A stretch of 43,931 nt of DNA, taken from NCBI GenBank assembly GCA_012519415.1, contig JAAYQG010000019.1:1-43931 (forward strand), in the 5' to 3' direction. Source of the stretch: Treponema sp. (GTDB lineage: Bacteria; Spirochaetota; Spirochaetia; Treponematales; Treponemataceae). The notes under the pieces are model-generated. The model was not told the DNA's origin. It saw only the letters and a list, made by a program, of their open reading frames with translations, and ran no database searches. Below, in pieces: positions 32,725-42,117 of the stretch. Position 1 is the stretch's first letter. Every line of letters begins with the position of its first letter. Made by a program: the position numbers and the translations under genes.

Positions 32725-32880
32725 TTATTTGCACAAAAGTACAATATCTTTTTGCCTTACACTTTGCGTTACTGTTTGAAGTTTTTGCCCTGAAGCAAAT
32801 TGAATCGTATATTTTTCACCGCATCCGATTATTACGGCGGGCTGATTTTTATAAATAACAACCGAACCTTTTGTAAACAT
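32725..32880 (-). pseudogene. N-terminal piece of the RNase II-family gene, ending at an in-frame TAA
   Basis: ATG 32880 opens a 51-codon frame (MFTKGSVVIYKNQPAVIIGC... to ...VRQKDIVLLCK) that stops at TAA 32725-32727. The following codons (NNSVVQPKELLINAESF...) continue without shift into the RNB protein. The piece looks like the small N-terminal beta domain of spirochaete RNB proteins. Confidence 0.7.
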
Positions 32881-32885
32881 AATTC

Positions 32886-32914
32886 ATTATAGAGAATAAA
32901 TCCTCAAGGGTAAA
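32886..32914 (-). promoter_or_regulatory. Promoter of the RNase II-family gene (possibly leaderless)
   Basis: On the minus strand TTTACC (32914-32909), 17-nt spacer, perfect TATAAT (32891-32886), then only 5 nt to ATG 32880 and no ribosome site. Confidence 0.6.
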
Positions 32915-32980
32915 GAGTTCAGCAATTAAAACCATTTTGAGGCAACAACCACAACAAACTTTCAGTAAATTTAAACTTTT

Positions 32981-33508
32981 TTATCTTAATTTTATACGCA
33001 CAAAATAGCCGTTTTCATTTTTATGATGAATCACACCGCCGTTTTTAAGCATAACACGAAGGCTTGATTGATTGTCCAAATTGCAGTGAAGATAAAGCTC
33101 ATTTTCAGGCACGATTTTTTTTGCTTCTTCTACAAGAAGACGCAAACCCTCCGTGCAAAATCCCCTGCCCCGAAAGTCCTTGCCGATAAACTGACCGACA
33201 TGGCCGCTTCCTTTCTCAAGTGAAGGAGTCAAATTATGGCGCAAGCGGAACTCTCCCACAATCACAGGCTCACTTGATTCGTCATCCTCAAACCATAAAA
33301 AGTAAAATGTTTCAGGAACATATCCTTCCGGAAGCCCCTCACCTTTTGAAGCTGCAATCATGCCCGGAAGCCCTTTTTGTTTGAAAGTCTCAAAATCCAT
33401 TCCGGCATTTGTATTGATAAAGCCGTTCTCATCGGCAGGTACACAAGAAACAAAAGAAAACTCTTTCTCTATATCTTCCATGTTTGCAGGTTTCAAGTAA
33501 AGTTTCAT
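32981..33508 (-). CDS. GNAT-family N-acetyltransferase
   Basis: 175 residues from ATG 33508 (MKLYLKPANMED); the frame is open 27 codons further upstream but those codons overlap the preceding small gene. The acetyl-CoA loop is seen as VGQFIGKDFRGRGFCTEGLRLLVEEA (Q/R-x-x-G-x-G/A type), followed by LYLHCNLDNQSSLRVMLKNGG, the usual C-terminal part. The substrate is unknown. No clear Shine-Dalgarno; it follows the small gene by 22 nt and may be translated by coupling. Confidence 0.85.
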   Translation of the reverse strand: MKLYLKPANMEDIEKEFSFVSCVPADENGFINTNAGMDFETFKQKGLPGMIAASKGEGLPEGYVPETFYFLWFEDDESSEPVIVGEFRLRHNLTPSLEKGSGHVGQFIGKDFRGRGFCTEGLRLLVEEAKKIVPENELYLHCNLDNQSSLRVMLKNGGVIHHKNENGYFVRIKLR

Positions 33509-33530
33509 ATGCTTGAAAAGTCCGATGTAT

Positions 33531-33764
33531 TCAGACCATATCCCGTGTAAACTTCGGGCAACCAAGCGCAAAATCAGCCAAATATTCATAATCTTTAGGA
33601 TTTATGAAAAACTTATCAAGCGAATGACGCATATGAAAAATCCAGCGTGAATTGCTTACGCCGTCAAGAACAAAATCAATGTTACAGTCTTTTATCTGGT
33701 TCTCAATATTTTTGAACAAAATGAGTATCCGCGAATAAATACTATCAGTCAATGCCCTTTCCAT
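33531..33764 (-). CDS. Small protein of unknown function
   Basis: 77 residues from ATG 33764, which has TTGGAGAA upstream at good spacing. It reads MERALTDSIYSRILILF ... and ends FALGCPKFTRDMV. No recognised domain, signal or membrane segment. It may be a complete small gene or the head of a longer gene that was cut. It lies just upstream of the acetyltransferase gene on the same strand. Confidence 0.5.
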   Translation of the reverse strand: MERALTDSIYSRILILFKNIENQIKDCNIDFVLDGVSNSRWIFHMRHSLDKFFINPKDYEYLADFALGCPKFTRDMV

Positions 33765-33839
33765 GCATTTCTCCAATATTCTGATTTCACTTTTGGGATT
33801 ATAAACTACAATTTTAAGATTAGTCCAGCTGAACTCACT

Positions 33840-34108
33840 GCCAATTTCGCAAACATAAACCCCAAATTTTAGATTAAACCCAAATTTGTAACTCCAATCC
33901 CAACCGCACGCCCAATCTTCAAGTTTTACTCCGCAAAATTATGCCGCACCTGTACAAAGCCGCACTGCATGGAGGCAGTGCACAAGCGTGAGTTTTGTGA
34001 AACAAAACTCGGCAGTTTAATCAGACAAGGAAGTCTGATTAAACTGCAAACTTCGGCGTTTTGCCAGAACAGTCCCAAATTTGTAGCTCCAATCCCAAAG
34101 CAAAACGC
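33840..34108 (-). repeat. Mosaic intergenic repeat with three-hairpin core
   Basis: Minus-strand relatives of the 12-kb units frame this block: one at about 33840-33938 and an intact 53-bp unit at 34056-34108 (GCGTTTTGC / GCAAAACGC). Between them a core has three perfect hairpins in a row: GCACTGC / GCAGTGC (33962-33981), GAGTTTTGT / ACAAAACTC (33990-34010), and a 15-bp stem from GCAGTTTAATCAGAC (34012-34047, loop AAGGAA). The 124 bp at 33931-34054 recur at 43808-43931 with one mismatch. The block ends 2 bp before the -35 of the topoisomerase promoter. No credible coding frame. Confidence 0.88.
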
Positions 34109-34110
34109 AT

Positions 34111-34139
34111 TTGCATGTAATCTAAAAATATGCTACACT
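34111..34139 (+). promoter_or_regulatory. Promoter of the topoisomerase genes (possibly leaderless)
   Basis: TTGCAT (34111-34116), 17-nt spacer, TACACT (34134-34139), then 7 nt to ATG 34147 with no ribosome site. The -35 lies 2 bp from the end of a repeat unit. Confidence 0.55.
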
Positions 34140-34146
34140 AAAAAAC

Positions 34147-35973
34147 ATGGGTGGAAAATCTTCTAACTACGACGAATCAAAAATCAAGACACTTAGCTCT
34201 CTTGAACATATAAGGTTGCGCTCAGGAATGTACATCGGGCGCATTGGAGATGGTTCAAATCAAAATGACGGAATCTATATTCTTTTAAAGGAAATAATTG
34301 ATAATGCCGTTGACGAATTTATTATGGGCAACGGCGAAACAATAGATATAGGTGTAAAAGACCGCAGAGTGCGTGTCCGCGATTATGGACGAGGAATTCC
34401 TTTAGGAAAACTGGTCGAATGTGTGTCTATAATTAACACAGGTGCAAAATACAATGACGAAGTTTTTCAATTTTCAGTTGGATTAAACGGCGTAGGCACA
34501 AAAGCTGTAAATGCACTTTCAAGCTATTTTAAGGTTATTACAATTAGAGATGGAAAATGTGCAGAAGCGGTATTTGAACGCGGTATATTACAAAGCGAAA
34601 AAAAAGGCAGTGTTAAAACAGGCATAAAAAACGGAACATATGTAGAATTTGAACCGGATACAGAAGTTTTTGGCGAATATGCTTTTAACATGGAATTCTT
34701 AGAAAAGCGCATCTGGAATTATGCATATCTTAATATCGGTTTGACCCTTAACTTCAATGGACGCAATTTTGTCAGCAATAACGGTCTTTTAGATTTGCTG
34801 AACAAAGAAATTGACGAAAATTCTATTTATCCTTTGGGATATTATCGCGGAAAACAACTCGAATTCTCTTTTACCCACACAAATGATTACGGTGAAAATT
34901 ATTTTTCATTTGTAAATGGGCAATATACAAGCGACGGCGGCACTCACCTTTCAGCTTTTAAAGAAGGTTTTTTAAAAGGAGTAAATGAATTTTTCCAGAA
35001 AAACTATAAAAGCGAAGATATTCGTGAAGGAATGACAGCCGCAATTACCGTAAAAGTGCAAGCACCTGTTTTTGAAAGTCAAACCAAAAACAAGCTTGGA
35101 AACACAGATGTTCGTGCATGGATTGTGCCTGAAACAAAAGCCGCAATAGATGATTGGCTTAGACGCAACAATGAAGCTGCAAAAATGCTTCAGGAAAAAA
35201 TTGAATCAAATGAAAAACTCCGAACAGAACTTAATTCTGTAAAAAAAGAAGCAAAAGAAGCCGCAAAACGCATAAGCATTCGCATTCCAAAGCTTAAAGA
35301 CTGCAAGTATCATATTCAAGACGGCAAAAAAGGCGAAGATTCGATGATTTTCATCACTGAAGGTGATTCTGCATCAGGCACAATGACCCATTCAAGAGAT
35401 GCAAATTATCAAGCTATTTTCAGCCTGAGCGGGAAACCTGAAAATATGTACGTGCGAAAACAAAGCGATATTTACAAAAACGATGAGCTTTATCAACTTA
35501 TGATGGCACTTGGAATTGAAAATGATGTAGCAAATATTAAATATTCTAAAATTATAATTGCAACAGACGCTGATAATGATGGCTTTCATATTAGAAACTT
35601 AGTGTTAACTTTCTTTCTTGGTTTTTTTGAAGAACTTGTTACAACCGGACGCGTATTTATTCTTGAAACACCGCTTTTCCGTGTCAGAAACAAAAAAGAA
35701 AATATATACTGCTATTCAATAGACGAACGCGATAAAGCACAAAAACAACTTGGAGCTTCTAGCGAAACAACTCGCTTTAAAGGTCTGGGAGAAATAAGCC
35801 CTTCGGAATTCAAAGATTTTATTTCTCCTGATACGATTCATCTTACACCTGTTGAAATAAATCAGCTTAAACTTGTGCCGCCGCTTTTAGCGTTTTATAT
35901 GGGTAAAAACACACCGGAACGTCGCGCTTTTATAGAAAAACATCTTCTAAGCAATGCGGACATTGATGTTTAA
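34147..35973 (+). CDS. parE: Type II topoisomerase subunit B (ParE/GyrB-like)
   Basis: 608 residues, shorter than GyrB. GHKL ATPase motifs: KEIIDNAVDEF with Asn53, RDYGRGIP (Asp79) and GLNGVGTKAVNALS. FESQTKNKLGN is the QTK loop. The TOPRIM domain shows ITEGDSASG and ATDADNDGFHIR, and the C-terminus RFKGLGEISPSEFKDF matches the family. It hydrolyses ATP and forms the gate with the ParC-like protein encoded 9 nt downstream. The gene pair resembles the second gyrase-like pair of some spirochaetes, chlamydiae and Bacteroidetes, so the assignment as topoisomerase IV rather than gyrase is inferred. Confidence 0.9.
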   Translation: MGGKSSNYDESKIKTLSSLEHIRLRSGMYIGRIGDGSNQNDGIYILLKEIIDNAVDEFIMGNGETIDIGVKDRRVRVRDYGRGIPLGKLVECVSIINTGAKYNDEVFQFSVGLNGVGTKAVNALSSYFKVITIRDGKCAEAVFERGILQSEKKGSVKTGIKNGTYVEFEPDTEVFGEYAFNMEFLEKRIWNYAYLNIGLTLNFNGRNFVSNNGLLDLLNKEIDENSIYPLGYYRGKQLEFSFTHTNDYGENYFSFVNGQYTSDGGTHLSAFKEGFLKGVNEFFQKNYKSEDIREGMTAAITVKVQAPVFESQTKNKLGNTDVRAWIVPETKAAIDDWLRRNNEAAKMLQEKIESNEKLRTELNSVKKEAKEAAKRISIRIPKLKDCKYHIQDGKKGEDSMIFITEGDSASGTMTHSRDANYQAIFSLSGKPENMYVRKQSDIYKNDELYQLMMALGIENDVANIKYSKIIIATDADNDGFHIRNLVLTFFLGFFEELVTTGRVFILETPLFRVRNKKENIYCYSIDERDKAQKQLGASSETTRFKGLGEISPSEFKDFISPDTIHLTPVEINQLKLVPPLLAFYMGKNTPERRAFIEKHLLSNADIDV

Positions 35974-35982
35974 GGAAAAATT

Positions 35983-38250
35983 ATGGCATTTGTAAAAAAT
36001 ATTTTTGATAAAAACTTTATAGAATACGCCAGCTACGTTATAAGAAGCCGTGCAATTCCAGACCTCGAAGACGGACTAAAACCTGTTCAACGACGAATCA
36101 TGCACACACTTTTTCAAATTGATGACGGACGAATGCACAAAGTTGCAGGCGTTGTCGGCGACTGCATGAAATATCATCCGCACGGAGATTCATCTATTGG
36201 AGCAGCACTTGTTGTTCTTGCAAACAAAGGTATTTTTATTGAAAAGCAAGGAAACTTTGGCAATATATTTACAGGCGATGGAGCTTCAGCTTCTCGTTAC
36301 ATAGAATGTTGCGTTCATCCTCTTGCAAAAAAATTTTTGTATAACCCGAACATTACTGAATATATTCCAAGTTATGACGGCAGAAACAAAGAACCTGTTG
36401 TTTTTCGTGCAAAAATTCCGGTTGTTCTTATCGGCGGAGCGGAAGGAATTGCAGTCGGTATGTCTACAAAAATCCTTCCATATAACTTGAAAGAAGTAAT
36501 TGAAGCAGAAATAAAAACATTAAAAGGCGAGCCGTTCGAGATTTTTCCTGATGTTCCAACAGGCGGACTAATTGATGTTTCAAATTACGACGACGGTAAC
36601 GGAAAAATTATTACTCGTGCAAAAATAGACACAAGTGATGAAAAGCGTATAGTTATTACTGAACTTCCTGTTGATACAAACTCAAAAGAACTCCTTGACT
36701 CAATAGACAATGCTTATAAAAACGGAAAAATAAAAATAAGTTCTGTTGAAGATTTTACAACAGACCACTGTGAAATTGAAATAAAGCTACCGCGCGGCGT
36801 TTATGCCAAGGATATTGAAAAAGCACTTTATGCCTACACCTCATGTGAAAAATCAATTTCATGCCAAATGCTTGTAATAAAAGATAATATGCCTGTTACA
36901 ATGACTGCTACAGAAATTATCAAATATTATGCACAAAAACTTACAGGAATTATAAAAGACGAACTTGAATATGAGCGAAATTCTTTAACGGAAGAACTTC
37001 ACCTGCGCACATTAGAGCGAATTTTTATAGAAGAACGTATCTATAAATCAATAGAGCAAATGAAAACAGCCGAAACAGTAAAAAAAGCCGTAAAAGACGG
37101 TTTTATTCCATTTAAAGCTGAACTAATAAGAAGCGTTACAGACGATGATGTCGAACAGCTTTTGAAAATTCCAATTAGACGCATTTCGCTTTTTGACATC
37201 AACAAAAATAGAGAACAAGTAAAATCAATTAATGACCGTCTTAAAGAAATTGCACGTCGACTAAAACATTTGACAGAATGTGCAATTGAATATCTTGAAG
37301 AAATGCTGAATGAAATAAAAAATTTTACAAAACTCGATAGCAAAAAAGATCAACGTGCAGTTGATCCAAATCTTCTTATAAGACAAACCAAAATAGCAAA
37401 ATTCGACAAAATTGACGTAAAAGATGCTGCTAGCCAAGATATTTCACTTAGATATGATGAAAACACCGGATATTTAGGCATAAATGTAAGCAGCGGACAT
37501 GAAATAATGAAAGTCGGACCTTATGACCGCATTTTTGCTCTTCGAAGAACCGGTGTCTATACTGTTTTGGATGTTCCGCAAAAAGTATTTGTAGATAAAA
37601 ATTTGTGGTACTGCGGACCGGCAGAAAAAGAAAAGCTCAGCAAAGTACTCTTTACGATTTTTTATCGAGACCCACAGACAAAATTCGTTTTCATAAAAAA
37701 ATGCCGTGTTGAACAATATATTATCAACCGCGATTATGTAATAATTCCGGACAACATGGAACTTCTTCATGTCGATACAAGAGTAAAATTCAGTTTTACC
37801 CTACACTATGAAAAAAAACCGCGCTTAAAAATTTTAACAGAAACATTTAAAGCGCAAACTTTTGAAGAAAAAGGTTTGAAAGCACAGGGGGTTAGGCTTG
37901 CTGCTAAAGAAACAGACTTTATTGAAATTGAACCAGAAAAAACAGAATCATTTGTACAAGGTGAATTAGAACTTGAACAAGATAAACAACAAACAGTAGA
38001 AAAATCATCTACAAAGCAAGTTGCTGGAAAATCTACAAAGTCTTTATCTGCGCCAAAAAAATCAGCTTCTAAAACTTCTGCTGCTTCAAAGGCTGCTTCA
38101 AAAAAACAATCTAAATCTGCACTTGCAACTTTAGAAACAAAAACTTCAAAAATAAAAAAAACGACTGAAAAATCAGACGAAAAACCAAAGGGGCTTTCTT
38201 CAAAAGCATCTGCTATAAAAAACAAAACAAAAGATACTGAAAAAAAGTAA
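35983..38250 (+). CDS. parC: Type II topoisomerase subunit A (ParC/GyrA-like) with lysine-rich tail
   Basis: 755 residues. The breakage-reunion domain has EYASYVIRSRAIPDLEDGLKPVQRRI, KYHPHGDSSIGAALV and the catalytic Tyr106 in ASASRYIECCVHP. The C-terminal region lacks the full set of GyrA beta-propeller repeats. From about residue 666 a tail rich in Lys, Ser, Ala and Thr (for example SAPKKSASKTSAASKAASKK) runs to the end and looks like eukaryotic histone H1 or the bacterial H1-like tails. It probably binds DNA. The tail has no sign of frameshift. Second gene of the two-gene operon; AAGGA precedes the ATG. Confidence 0.9.
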   Translation: MAFVKNIFDKNFIEYASYVIRSRAIPDLEDGLKPVQRRIMHTLFQIDDGRMHKVAGVVGDCMKYHPHGDSSIGAALVVLANKGIFIEKQGNFGNIFTGDGASASRYIECCVHPLAKKFLYNPNITEYIPSYDGRNKEPVVFRAKIPVVLIGGAEGIAVGMSTKILPYNLKEVIEAEIKTLKGEPFEIFPDVPTGGLIDVSNYDDGNGKIITRAKIDTSDEKRIVITELPVDTNSKELLDSIDNAYKNGKIKISSVEDFTTDHCEIEIKLPRGVYAKDIEKALYAYTSCEKSISCQMLVIKDNMPVTMTATEIIKYYAQKLTGIIKDELEYERNSLTEELHLRTLERIFIEERIYKSIEQMKTAETVKKAVKDGFIPFKAELIRSVTDDDVEQLLKIPIRRISLFDINKNREQVKSINDRLKEIARRLKHLTECAIEYLEEMLNEIKNFTKLDSKKDQRAVDPNLLIRQTKIAKFDKIDVKDAASQDISLRYDENTGYLGINVSSGHEIMKVGPYDRIFALRRTGVYTVLDVPQKVFVDKNLWYCGPAEKEKLSKVLFTIFYRDPQTKFVFIKKCRVEQYIINRDYVIIPDNMELLHVDTRVKFSFTLHYEKKPRLKILTETFKAQTFEEKGLKAQGVRLAAKETDFIEIEPEKTESFVQGELELEQDKQQTVEKSSTKQVAGKSTKSLSAPKKSASKTSAASKAASKKQSKSALATLETKTSKIKKTTEKSDEKPKGLSSKASAIKNKTKDTEKK

Positions 38251-38340
38251 GGTAGCGTGAACAACCTTAATAATACGCTGTTTTTACTGCGTGAATACTT
38301 CAGCTAAAAGTCCTGTCTGAAGTATGATAAACTAAATCAT

Positions 38341-39186
38341 ATGGAGAAACAATTGACTACAAAAGAGAGAGTAGCATTCTGCACAAATATTCAAAAAAAA
38401 CATGGCCAAAAAATAATTTTTGCAATTTTTGCCTTATTTATTTCTCTTTATTTTGGCGCAATATCCATAAGTTTTTTTATTCTTTTTGTTGCATCGTTTC
38501 CCGGAATTGGCACACTACTTGCGTTTTTAATGGTTTTTTTTGTGTATGTAGGAATTTTTGCCCTACATACGGGTTTTTGTTTAATTTTATTAAAGATTAT
38601 CAGAGATGAATATACAATTCTTGGCGATTTATTTGTTCCTTTTAAAAACTTTAAAAGAACAATTAACATTAGCACACCTTTTGCATTATCTGCATTTGCA
38701 TCAAGCTTTGCATCTGCACTTGTTATTTTAAGCATTGGAAGTTTTGAATCCATCTTTTCTGATGTTGCAAATATACAAAACAACACAACTTTTATTGTTA
38801 TAATTTATATTTTTTTATTTATCACATTACTTTTTAATATTCCTTTTGTATATTTACCTTTTTTTGGATTTGATATGCAAAAAAAATCACCGAAAGAAAT
38901 AAAAAAAATATCATTGATTTTATTTAAACAAAGTTTTAAAGAATTATTCTCAGGCTATATTGCTTTTGCAGGAAAACAAATAGTATTTTTTTTAATTATT
39001 CTTATTTTAAGCTTTTTAAATATCAAAGTTATAAGCAATTTAGCATCTGTAATTTCTTCATTTTTTTTATTTTTTGTATACACATCTATAATGCTAATGA
39101 CAGCTCGTATATATCAAGATTTTGTACAACCAGAACCTAAAGTTGAAATTTCAAGCATAGAAAAAATTGAAAATACTCAAGAATAA
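38341..39186 (+). CDS. Integral membrane protein of unknown function
   Basis: 281 residues with about six hydrophobic segments: near 24-45, 48-70, 110-135, 150-175 and 215-260. Phe and Ile are very frequent. No catalytic or transport motif is recognised. The start ATG has no Shine-Dalgarno; TAAACT ends 7 nt upstream but its -35 is poor. It lies between parC and the cyclase gene, with about 90 bp and 117 bp gaps. Confidence 0.75.
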   Translation: MEKQLTTKERVAFCTNIQKKHGQKIIFAIFALFISLYFGAISISFFILFVASFPGIGTLLAFLMVFFVYVGIFALHTGFCLILLKIIRDEYTILGDLFVPFKNFKRTINISTPFALSAFASSFASALVILSIGSFESIFSDVANIQNNTTFIVIIYIFLFITLLFNIPFVYLPFFGFDMQKKSPKEIKKISLILFKQSFKELFSGYIAFAGKQIVFFLIILILSFLNIKVISNLASVISSFFLFFVYTSIMLMTARIYQDFVQPEPKVEISSIEKIENTQE

Positions 39187-39303
39187 ACAGTCGGGAAACT
39201 TTCATTTTTTTAGAATTTTATTTTTTATCATATATCACATAATCTTTGTATTTTTTCCTAACTTCATGATATAATCTTATATCTTTTGATATTGGAGATT
39301 TCC

Positions 39304-42117
39304 ATGGCAGAAAAAGAAGTTACTGCTAAACAAATTGTAGAAAAATCTAAACAAATCGGTACAACAATCAAAGATTTTCTTTCCGAAAAACTTGAATATG
39401 TTATAACTTTTATTGTTTGTGCTGTTATTTTCACATTATCATTATCCAGCGGTTTTAAAGCTCTTGAATTTAAATACTATGATACATATCTAAAATTTAA
39501 AGCAGAAATTCCGCAAAACAAAGATATTATCATGGCATTTGTCGATGATGCGGCAATCGGTGAAATTGGAACTTATCCATGGAGCCGAGATATTTATGCA
39601 AATATGCTTATTCGCATGAAAGAAGTCGGCACAAAGACCGCTGTATTTGATATAGAATTTCTTGACCGTTCATCTTTGGGCGTAAATCCGGATTATGTAA
39701 ACAATAAATTACCGCAAGAATATTCTTCTATGCAAAGAGAAATCATCTCGTCTGTCAACGATTTTTCAAAAGCAATCGAAACTAAATCACTTCCAGCAAG
39801 TGCGGCAGGCGAAGTCGGGGAAGAAATTAACAATTATTTATCTCCAATTATGGATGATATGTACAATTCCATTAGAACTAACATTTTCCGTGATAATGAT
39901 GAATATTTTGCAAAAGCATTAAAATATTTTGGCAATTCATTTTTGACAATAAATTATTGTAAAGTTATTACAGAAACGGAACTTTCTGATGAATCTATAG
40001 AATATTGCTTTAAAAATATGCTTCACGAAAATGTAGAAGACCCTAAAGCGTACATTAAAAAAAACAATTTGCAGGAATTGAAAAATCTAAGACAAGATTA
40101 TGGAATCGGACCTGCTATTACACCATTGATGAAAAGTGCGAAAGGTGCAGGTTTTCCGAATGTTATTGTTGATTCGGACGGTGTTCGTAGGCGTTATCAG
40201 CTTTTATCAGAATATAAAGGCAAATATGTAGCAGAACTTATATTTGAACCGTTGCTTTTTCAAATGGAACCTGAAAAAATCATACGAAAACGTCATTCAC
40301 TTATTTTGAAAAATGCTCTGCCGCCTGACAATTCTTCAGAAAAAAGAACGGATTTGAAAATTCCCCTCGATAAAAACGGCTGTATGCTTATAAACTGGGT
40401 AAAAACTCCAATAGAAACAAGTTTCAAAGCAGATTCAATTCTCTTTCTTTATGAAATAGATAAAAGAGAAGAATCTATCATTTCCATTTTCAATGATTTA
40501 GCAAATTTACGATGGCCATTCAATTTTTGTAATATTTCAGAATATATAGTAAACGAATATAATGAACTTTCTAAAATAAAAGAACAGCTTTTAAACGGCG
40601 AAAGAAATGATTTTGACGATTATTTCAAAAAAAGAAAAGAACTTTTTGCAGATATGAATATGCTTAATGATGAAAATATTCAAAGCGAAGTCTTTGATTA
40701 TTTTGAATCTTTTAGAAAACAAAGTAATGACGAAACAGCTTATAATGATGTTGAAGCTCTCATAAAAAAATATTTTGAAGCTTTTGCTAGTGATTACGAA
40801 ATATACAATAACAATTTTAAGCGTCTTGTAGATTTTTACGATGGCAGTTTCTGTCTTATCGGTAACAAAGCAACGGGCACAACAGATTTAGGTGTAACGC
40901 CTTTCTTCGGATATTATGCAAATGTCGGCACTCACGCCAACCTCTACAATACTATTGTAAATCAATCTTTTATTACGCCGCTTCCTCGAGCATTTTCAAT
41001 GGTTATAATGCTTGTGATAAGTCTTTTGTTTTCGCTTTTGTTCCGACGCTTAAAAACACTTAATTCACGATTTATTATTGGTACTATTGCTGTTTCTGCT
41101 GTTATTTTCTGTTTGTATTTTGCTTTTGCAACATTCAATATTTATATAGAATCGCTTGCAATTATAACTTCGCTTATTTTAATCTTTATAAGCATTACAA
41201 TTGCTAGATTTATTTTGTCGGAAAAAGACAAAAACTTTTTGCGCAAGGCGTTTTCAACTTATCTTTCAAACGATATTATTGAAGAAATTGTAAAAGACCC
41301 CAAAAAGCTCGCACTTGGCGGACAAGAGAAAGAACTTACAGCAATTTTTACAGATGTCCGCTCTTTCTCTTCTTTATCTGAAAAAGTTACGCCTACACAG
41401 CTTGTTTATATCCTTAACATTTATCTGTCGCGCATGAGTGATATTGTTCTTGAAAACAAAGGAACTATCGATAAATTCGAAGGCGATGCTATCATTGCGT
41501 TTTATGGTGCTCCTGTTGATAATGAAGAACATGCACGATGCGCAATTACAAGTGCAATAAGAATGAAACAAGCCGAAGTAGAAATCAACAAATATTTGCT
41601 TGAACGCGGAGAAGCTCCAAGCGAGCTTTTAACCAGAATTGGAATAAATTCAGGACCTATGGTTGTTGGAAACATGGGTACAGAAGCTAAAATGAACTAC
41701 ACAATTATGGGAAACGACGTAAACCTCGCAGCACGTCTTGAGGGTGTAAATAAAGTTTACGGCACATGGATTCTTGCATCTGAATCATGTTACAACAAAG
41801 CCGGCCCGGGCTTTTTAGCTCGCCGTCTTGACCGTGTTCGTGTTGTCGGCATTAATACTCCGGTTCAGCTTTATAACATTATTGGTATTGAATCTGAAAC
41901 ATCAGACGATATAAAAGAAGGTGTTGCACTTTTTCATGATGCACTTGATACGTATCTTTCTCAAGATTTCGAAGGTTCCATAAAGAAGTTTACGAAAGTA
42001 CACGAACTAATACCTGATGATCCGCCGACAGCCCTGTACATGGAAAGGGCAAGAAAACTCATTATTACAGGTGTTCCTGATGAATGGGATGGCGTTGTAA
42101 ACATGACATCAAAATAA
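39304..42117 (+). CDS. CHASE2-domain class III adenylate cyclase
   Basis: 937 residues from ATG 39304 (TTGGAG upstream); an in-frame start 18 nt earlier has no ribosome site. Order: one membrane segment (about 32-50); a large extracytoplasmic CHASE2 sensor beginning ALEFKYYDTYLKFK, with long charged helical inserts; three membrane segments (about 560-640); then the cyclase domain. There FTDVRSFSSLSE and FEGDAIIAFYG hold the metal-binding aspartates, with Lys in DKFEGD, and YTIMGNDVNLAARLEG has the Asp and the Asn/Arg pair expected of an adenylate cyclase. It makes cAMP in response to an unknown signal. A short helical repeat-like tail follows. The YigZ gene overlaps its stop. Confidence 0.92.
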   Translation: MAEKEVTAKQIVEKSKQIGTTIKDFLSEKLEYVITFIVCAVIFTLSLSSGFKALEFKYYDTYLKFKAEIPQNKDIIMAFVDDAAIGEIGTYPWSRDIYANMLIRMKEVGTKTAVFDIEFLDRSSLGVNPDYVNNKLPQEYSSMQREIISSVNDFSKAIETKSLPASAAGEVGEEINNYLSPIMDDMYNSIRTNIFRDNDEYFAKALKYFGNSFLTINYCKVITETELSDESIEYCFKNMLHENVEDPKAYIKKNNLQELKNLRQDYGIGPAITPLMKSAKGAGFPNVIVDSDGVRRRYQLLSEYKGKYVAELIFEPLLFQMEPEKIIRKRHSLILKNALPPDNSSEKRTDLKIPLDKNGCMLINWVKTPIETSFKADSILFLYEIDKREESIISIFNDLANLRWPFNFCNISEYIVNEYNELSKIKEQLLNGERNDFDDYFKKRKELFADMNMLNDENIQSEVFDYFESFRKQSNDETAYNDVEALIKKYFEAFASDYEIYNNNFKRLVDFYDGSFCLIGNKATGTTDLGVTPFFGYYANVGTHANLYNTIVNQSFITPLPRAFSMVIMLVISLLFSLLFRRLKTLNSRFIIGTIAVSAVIFCLYFAFATFNIYIESLAIITSLILIFISITIARFILSEKDKNFLRKAFSTYLSNDIIEEIVKDPKKLALGGQEKELTAIFTDVRSFSSLSEKVTPTQLVYILNIYLSRMSDIVLENKGTIDKFEGDAIIAFYGAPVDNEEHARCAITSAIRMKQAEVEINKYLLERGEAPSELLTRIGINSGPMVVGNMGTEAKMNYTIMGNDVNLAARLEGVNKVYGTWILASESCYNKAGPGFLARRLDRVRVVGINTPVQLYNIIGIESETSDDIKEGVALFHDALDTYLSQDFEGSIKKFTKVHELIPDDPPTALYMERARKLIITGVPDEWDGVVNMTSK

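Noticed and set aside
33969-34166. Open frame of 65 codons across the repeat block upstream of parE
   Set aside because: It lies wholly in hairpin-rich repeat DNA, has no ribosome site, runs into the parE start and resembles no protein.
37806-38264. 152-codon minus-strand frame opposite the parC tail
   Set aside because: It is a shadow of the Lys/Ser/Ala-rich tail and gives a low-complexity Phe/Ser/Ala protein.
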